From Henckelia pumila (lineage: Eukaryota > Streptophyta > Magnoliopsida > Lamiales > Gesneriaceae), in contig NC_133122.1 in the NCBI RefSeq assembly GCF_033568475.1, positions 67,789,442 through 67,853,441 on the forward strand: 64,000 bases of DNA, read 5' to 3'. Under the pieces are notes generated by a model. That model was not told the DNA's origin and ran no database searches. It saw only the letters and a program-made list of their open reading frames with translations. Made by a program: the position numbers and the translations under genes. Every line of letters begins with the position of its first letter. Position 1 is the stretch's first letter. Below, piece after piece: positions 58,975 through 64,000 of the stretch.

Positions 58975-61900
58975 ATGGCATCCTTTAACAAGATTCCTAT
59001 GTTTTCAAAAGAAGAATACGATGATTGAAAAATTAATATGCATGCACACTTGTCTGCTCAGGACGATTATATGTGATACATCATTACTCTGGACCAGATA
59101 TGGATGATACATCTTATGTCATTGAAATTGAGATACATAGAGATAGAATTAGAGTTATTCTAGGTCTGTCTCAAGAAACCAATATCAACAAGGTTTTAGA
59201 GAGATATCAGATGAAATGTCATTCACCAAGTGTAGCTCCAATTGTGAAAGGTGAAAAGTTCAATTTGAATCAATTCTTGAAGAATGTTGTAACGCCCCAA
59301 AATTATCTTAATTGACTTTATTTGAGATAATAAGTGATTTCAGAATTCGAGAGCCGACTTAATTTTGATCAGGGTCTATTTTGAAAATTTTGGATTTTTC
59401 AGGGACTAAAATGCAAATTTGGATTTTAATATATTATCTACACTTGGTTGAGTTGAAAAGTCTTCATCTCCTTCCTCTTTTCCTCTCCTTAGCCGTCTCC
59501 CACCATTGAAGCGCCCCATTTGAGTTTCAAGCTTTCAGATTTCGGATTCTGGTCGATCCGTCCGTTAGAATTTATTTCTGAAGGCAGTTTAGCGATCACG
59601 GCATCGAGAGCTTCGTTCTATCGTAAGTTTATCTCCGATCATATATTTTTTATTTTTCGGATGTAGTTGGAATTTGATTCTTTTCGGGTATGATGTTCTT
59701 GAGATAGTTCTTATCGTTTATTCTCAGACGGAATTTAAATAGAGCGTCATTCGGAATTGTTATGATTTTTGAAGTGATTTTCAAAACTGTAGATTTTAGG
59801 ATTTGATGGGTTTGAATTCTATTTGTTGTATTAGTATTGATATGAGTTGGTAGCGATATTGTATTGTTGTCTGCGTTTTCGGTTTATCAGAACATAGTCG
59901 TTATGCCGCCGGTTTGAGTTTTTGGATTATCGTTTGGGTTGTTTTGGTTTAAGCCGTGTTTAGTTGAGTTTGAATGTCGATCTTGATCTAGAGCCTTTAT
60001 TACTTCTTTACAGAATTGTTTGAAGGCTGTGGAGTTGCGAGATTTGCAGAAATTGGATAGTTGGTAGATCGAAGCCGGTATAGTATCGATTTTCTTATTA
60101 TCGATCAAAGAGCTCGAATGATTATTGAATTGAGATTTTGTTGTTTTACAGATTGAAGATTGTGAAACGACAAGAAGGTATAAGACGACTTTGGAATGGA
60201 ATGGGACGATTAACTCGAATTTGGATTGATTCGAGTGTCCTAGGAGAAAATCACATACTTGCATGTTTGAATGTTTATTTGATTTTATATTTGAATGCAT
60301 GAGATTTCATATGCATTCATATTGAGCCTATTGATTATTCATTTTGATTAGACGATCTAGGGATTGTAGTTGAGTGGCTTTGGTAGGCGATTTACTACCT
60401 TGTCGATTAACTCACTATGATGCTCTGGAGTCTAGAGGATTAAAGTATACCTCGTCTACCTCGAAAGGGGAGTTCGGTGTGATTGTTGGATATTTTAATC
60501 TCGGGATCCCAACCAAAGAAAAGAAGAGAAGAATTTCATTTCGATTATCTGAGTCTGATAATCCTGAAATTTTAAAGTCATGCATATTATTTTAATTCCG
60601 TATTTGAATGGATTTCTTATATATATCTTTAGTTGATATATTATGTGGAAGTTGATGCATATCATGTTTTGATATGTTTATGTGTTATTGCATGTTAGTC
60701 TCTTTTACTGGAAATATTATTCTCACCGGATTATTCGGCTGTTGTCTTTGTTTGTATGTGTACTTGGCAACATGTGGGGCAGGACCGAGTCAGAGGCAGC
60801 ATGGCTAGGTGGTTGAATGGATAGAAGTGAGGTCTTTGGTTTTAGAAGTCGAAGTTACTGTTCAAACTTGTGATGTATTTTTATATATTTTGAACTAGCT
60901 GGAACTGATGCATGTTCTCTTTAGTAGAATTGTATAACTCTAGACTTTTATCCTTTTGTATCTTGTTGAATGGGGTTATATATTGTTGAATTGTTTGAGT
61001 TGGAGATTGAATTTTTGGAAGAAAACCAGAATTTTTCTGGTACAGAGCATCTCGCTCGATTGGTTGAATATTACCGATCGAGCGAGCACCCCTGTACTGA
61101 GGCAGTAAGTTTGGGCATTTATGTCCGCTCGATCGGTAAGATTTTACCGATCGAGCGGGGGCCTTTGTTAAGTCTCGGCAGAGACTTGGAGTAGATGTCC
61201 AGCTCGATCGGTAAGATTTTACCGATCGAGCGAGCACTGTTCTTTAAAAAAAATTTATTCTTTTATTCTTATTGGTTAATTGCGGTGATCATTTGTATTA
61301 GCCTAAGATTATTTATTAGAATCGAGGCCTCACAAATGCTCTAGAACGGGAACAAATTAAAAACATTCCTTATGCTTCTGTTGTCATAATCTTGATGTAT
61401 GCTCAGGTTTGCACTAGACCTAACATTGCAATATTTGTTGTTGGGATGTTGGGAAGATATAGTTTAGACCACTGGAAAGCTGCAAAGAAATTAATGAGGT
61501 ACCTTCAAGGGACCAAAGACTATATGTTTATGTTCAGACGAAAATTTGGAAGTAATTGGCTACTCTGATTTAGACTACGATGGCTGCATTGATTCTCGAA
61601 AATCCACTTCAGGATATATTTTCATGCTAGCTAGCGGAGTTGTATCTTTGATAAATGCAAAGAAAACATTGACTGATACTTCCACTATAGAGGTTGAGTT
61701 CATATCTTGTTTTGAGGCAACCTCACATGGTATTTGGTTGAAGAGTTTCATATCGGGGCTTAGAATTTTTTATTTTATATCTAGGCCATTAAGGATTTTT
61801 TTTTTGGAGTTGGCATTAAGGATATATTGTGACAATTCAGCTACTATTTTTATGGCTAAAACTAACAAAAGTGGTAGTCGAAGCCGAAGCAAGCACATCG

Positions 61901-62100
61901 ACATTAAGTATTTAGCCATAAGAAATCGTGTTAAAGATAAAACATTGGTTATCGAACACATTAGAATTGAATTGATGATTTCCGATCCTTTGACTAAAGG
62001 CATGCCACCATCGAAATTTAAGGATCATACAGAATGCCTGGGACTTGATTCCTTTATGTATATTTGTTGTAAGAATAAATTAATGAAACTTTTGATGTGA
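58975..62100 (+). pseudogene. copia polyprotein remnant, copy 2, with complete RNase H end
   Basis: Same gag start, internal deletion and solo-LTR interruption as copy 1. A 5-base loss near 61541 shifts the RT/RNase H join. Unlike copy 1 it continues past CAGCTACTAT into the remaining RNase H: YCDNSATIFMAKTNKSGSRS, KHIDIKYLAIRNRV and MISDPLTKGMPPSKFKDH, ending at 62100. This is the original 3' end of the copia element. The HIDIKY, DPLTKG and CDN motifs are characteristic of copia RNase H. Confidence 0.9.
59288..61334 (+). repeat. Solo LTR in the copia remnant, copy 2 (2,047 bp)
   Basis: Duplicate of 49355-51480, with the same TSD pair, 79 bp shorter through the loss of one hairpin-spacer unit. 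Three hairpins at 61051-61086, 61125-61158 and 61201-61235. Confidence 0.9.
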
Positions 62101-62308
62101 TATTTTCTCATATTTTTTGTGTACACATTCATTGATTCTAGAAATATCAATAAAGTTGGACATCGAATAAACATAAGATTTATTCATCAAGTTCTTCATG
62201 CTTGAGAGACATAATTCAATGTGATACATGAAAGATAATACTTGTTATCAGAGGACCTATCGCCATGATTCATGTATTTTGTTTTCTTATATATTGGCTT
62301 GTATATGT

Positions 62309-62322
62309 GCCAAGTGGGAGGA
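62309..62322 (+). promoter_or_regulatory. Polypurine tract of the copia element
   Basis: GCCAAGTGGGAGGA directly before TGTATGAAAT. The AAGTGGGAG core is typical of the plant copia plus-strand primer. Confidence 0.7.
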
Positions 62323-62760
62323 TGTATGAAATATTTGAATTTAGCAAATCATATTATGGAACATATATAAAAAAAAAAGAGGAGAGTAGACAGTCGTGAA
62401 GACCGTATGATATTTTAGACGGAAGAGGCATGTGTTGTCTCTACTTAGACTTTTGAGACTCGCATGAAGCCTCTCTTTTTTACTATCGTCTCCCGATCAT
62501 CTCATTGATGGTATGAAAAATCCCTATAAATAACTAGTTATGATGTCCCTAAGCACACATCCCATAAAAACACAAATATACCATCTGCTAAAGGGTTGGA
62601 GTGCTTAGAAGGCTTCAAACCATGAGAAAAGTATAATACTTACAAATCAATGTTCAATGGCTGGGGGTTATGCTCGATCTTCTTCTGCATTTTGATTATC
62701 ATGTTCATTGACGTACATGAACATGATTTTGAGAAAACTCTAAAGCTCCGCTTGGTTCAA
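62323..62760 (+). repeat. copia 3' LTR, right end uncertain
   Basis: Begins TGTATGAAATATTTG after the purine tract and has a TATA box (TATAAATA, about 62525). Its partner 5' LTR is not in the window, so the right end near 62760 is a guess. Confidence 0.5.
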
Positions 62761-62828
62761 TGGATATGATAATGTATGGATAAAGTACATTGGGATTATT
62801 GAAGGATCAGTCACTTGCGTATCATATA

Positions 62829-63089
62829 CTCCCTCCGTCCCAATTATATTGTCCACGTTTCCTTTTTTGTTTGTCTCAAATATATAGTCATATACCATAT
62901 TTAGTAATATTTTTTTACACTTCTTTACTAATATACCCCTATTAACTACACATTAAAAATTGTGCAATCATTTTTTAATACATTGAATAGGGATAAAATA
63001 GGAAGTTTATACAAAATTTGCTTTCCCAATATATTTTTCTTAATCTGTGTGAAAATCCAAAAATGACAATATATATGGGTCGGAGGGAG
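62829..63089. mobile_element. Stowaway-like MITE, 261 bp
   Basis: Terminal inverted repeats CTCCCTCCGTCCCAATTATA and, reversed, CTCCCTCCGACCCATATATA, flanked by TA on both sides. This is the well-known Stowaway/Tc1-mariner terminus. Non-coding. Confidence 0.9.
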
Positions 63090-63091
63090 TA

Positions 63092-63232
63092 TCATACAAG
63101 ATAATTTTAAATAATTTTACTTTTAATTAATTTTTATTGTCATTATTAATATCACAATTAATATTAAAATTTAATTATAGTAATAAGTTATTATTAATAT
63201 ATTTATAATTGTTATGCATGAGTAATATAATA

Positions 63233-63264
<32 letters not shown>

Positions 63265-63664
63265 ATCTTTATTAATATTGTATTACTAATAATATAAAAC
63301 TAGTTGTACTAACATTTTTCTAGTATGTAATTGTCTCGCGTCGATTGGATAAAATTTTTGGGAGTTATATATAGACTTCAACAACTCTACCCATTGAACT
63401 AGATTGCGTAAGAAGGTGTGTTATGTCTCACATCGGTTGGATAATTTAAGTTCGTGTGAGTTATATATATAAACTTGGATAATCCTCCCCCTTGAGTCCA
63501 AGTTCACAATTTTTAACACATTTATTACTATGTTTATTATAATATACAGATATTATTATAATAATTATTAAAATATTATAAATATAATTAGTGATAATAT
63601 TATTATTATTAATTATCAGAATTGTAGTTATAATTATAATTTAATTTAATCAATAATATGTAAA
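63092..63664. other. AT-rich spacer with a short TG/TA microsatellite
   Basis: Contains (TG)n(TA)n at about 63233-63261 and the USE-like pair noted separately. No gene recognised. Confidence 0.5.
63333..63470 (+). promoter_or_regulatory. Two USE-like plus TATA motifs (snRNA-promoter-like)
   Basis: GTCTCACATCG at 63425-63435 is followed 26 bases later by TATATATATA; GTCTCGCGTCG at 63333-63343 is followed 22 bases later by TATATATA. Plant snRNA genes use RTCCCACATCG upstream of a TATA box at similar spacing. No U6 or other snRNA sequence follows, so this is more likely a dispersed repeat that resembles such promoters. Confidence 0.35.
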
Positions 63665-64000
63665 ATAAAACTTTTTTTCATCAAATCTTCTGTAAAATAT
63701 TAAAAATATACATATCTATTATATGAAAATTTAATAGAAATCCTTGCCCTTAAATTTTATAAAATTTATATGTTTTACCCCTTGTCACGGCGAGTTGTTG
63801 TACATGCTTTGTTTTTGCTCCTACATAACATTTTTTTGAGAATATTAGGTTAATGTTATAAAAATTCCCTTGTATTATTGTAATACGTATTTTCAAATCT
63901 ACTCGAATACATATATCACTTACATCACAATACTTTGTTGAGAAAAATTGTGTATTTTAATGTGGTTAAGTAGATTTGAAAAGTATTACAAATATATATA
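63665..64000. mobile_element. Second copy of the long-TIR Mutator-type MITE, cut by window edge
   Basis: Parallels 28031-28574: CATCAAATCTTCTGTAAAAT corresponds to CACCAAACCCCCTGTGAAAT, CTTGTCACGGCGAGTTGTTG to CTTGCCACGGTGAGTTATTG, and both have ATTATTGTAATAC-type and CTCGAATACAT-type stretches before an inverted second arm. Roughly 75% alike by eye. The right end lies outside the window. Confidence 0.65.

Larger units (their letters stand above)
51752..61600 (+). repeat. Tandem duplication, copy 2 (9,849 bp)
   Basis: Direct repeat of 41819-51751. Differences include one less ~79-bp hairpin unit in the solo LTR, a 5-bp loss (CTGAG) in the copia RT near 61541, a one-base loss near 52717 and two extra bases near 52773 in the protease. 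Junctions lie inside copia sequence. Confidence 0.95.

Noticed and set aside
63333..63560. A U6 or other snRNA gene behind the USE/TATA motifs
   Set aside because: No U6 5' sequence or other snRNA body was found downstream.

Overview
This window is nuclear DNA of a flowering plant, most likely a eudicot, although the species cannot be named from sequence alone. The evidence is: chromovirus, Athila-type and copia-type LTR retrotransposons with tRNA-Met or Athila/Tat-type primer sites; a plant Helitron; Stowaway, hAT and Mutator-type MITEs; a CACTA end; and one intact intron-free plant U-box E3 ligase gene. Nothing here looks bacterial, organellar or viral.

Layout. 1-6976: a Ty3/gypsy-type LTR element whose 5' LTR is cut by the window edge; its 4.4-kb interior has no recognisable coding sequence. 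6977-9573: old LTR-like debris. 10168-11415: the only intact gene, a PUB22/PUB23-like U-box/ARM protein, preceded by a TA microsatellite and followed by a Mutator-type MITE, a 114-bp hAT-type MITE and one end of a CACTA element. 13373-20696: a complete Tekay/Del-like chromovirus on the minus strand (1320-bp LTRs, TSD TGTGG); its gag-pol keeps one frame but carries six stops. 20702-23139: AT-rich DNA with internal duplications. 23140-27905: a decayed Helitron Rep/helicase gene. 28031-28574: a Mutator-type MITE.

28796-40918 is a three-level nest. A LINE-type RNase H remnant is split by a minus-strand chromovirus (28884-40470), which is itself split by a non-autonomous Athila-like gag-only element (31576-37626).

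41819-61600 is a tandem duplication of a ~9.9-kb unit. Each unit holds a papain-like cysteine protease pseudogene split by a 3.8-kb non-coding LTR element made of stacked tandem arrays, then a deleted copia element split by a solo LTR. The junctions lie in a 245-bp copia segment present at the left edge, at the middle junction and at the right edge, as expected from unequal exchange between dispersed copia fragments. The right end holds the copia 3' end and LTR, a Stowaway MITE, two snRNA-promoter-like USE/TATA motifs and part of a second Mutator-type MITE.

The genes do not form a pathway. The window is a record of nested insertions around one ubiquitin-ligase gene and one decayed protease gene. 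The most unusual theme is that several unrelated LTR families here carry arrays of short palindromic or repeated GC-rich motifs, and one such array differs by a whole unit between the two duplicated copies.
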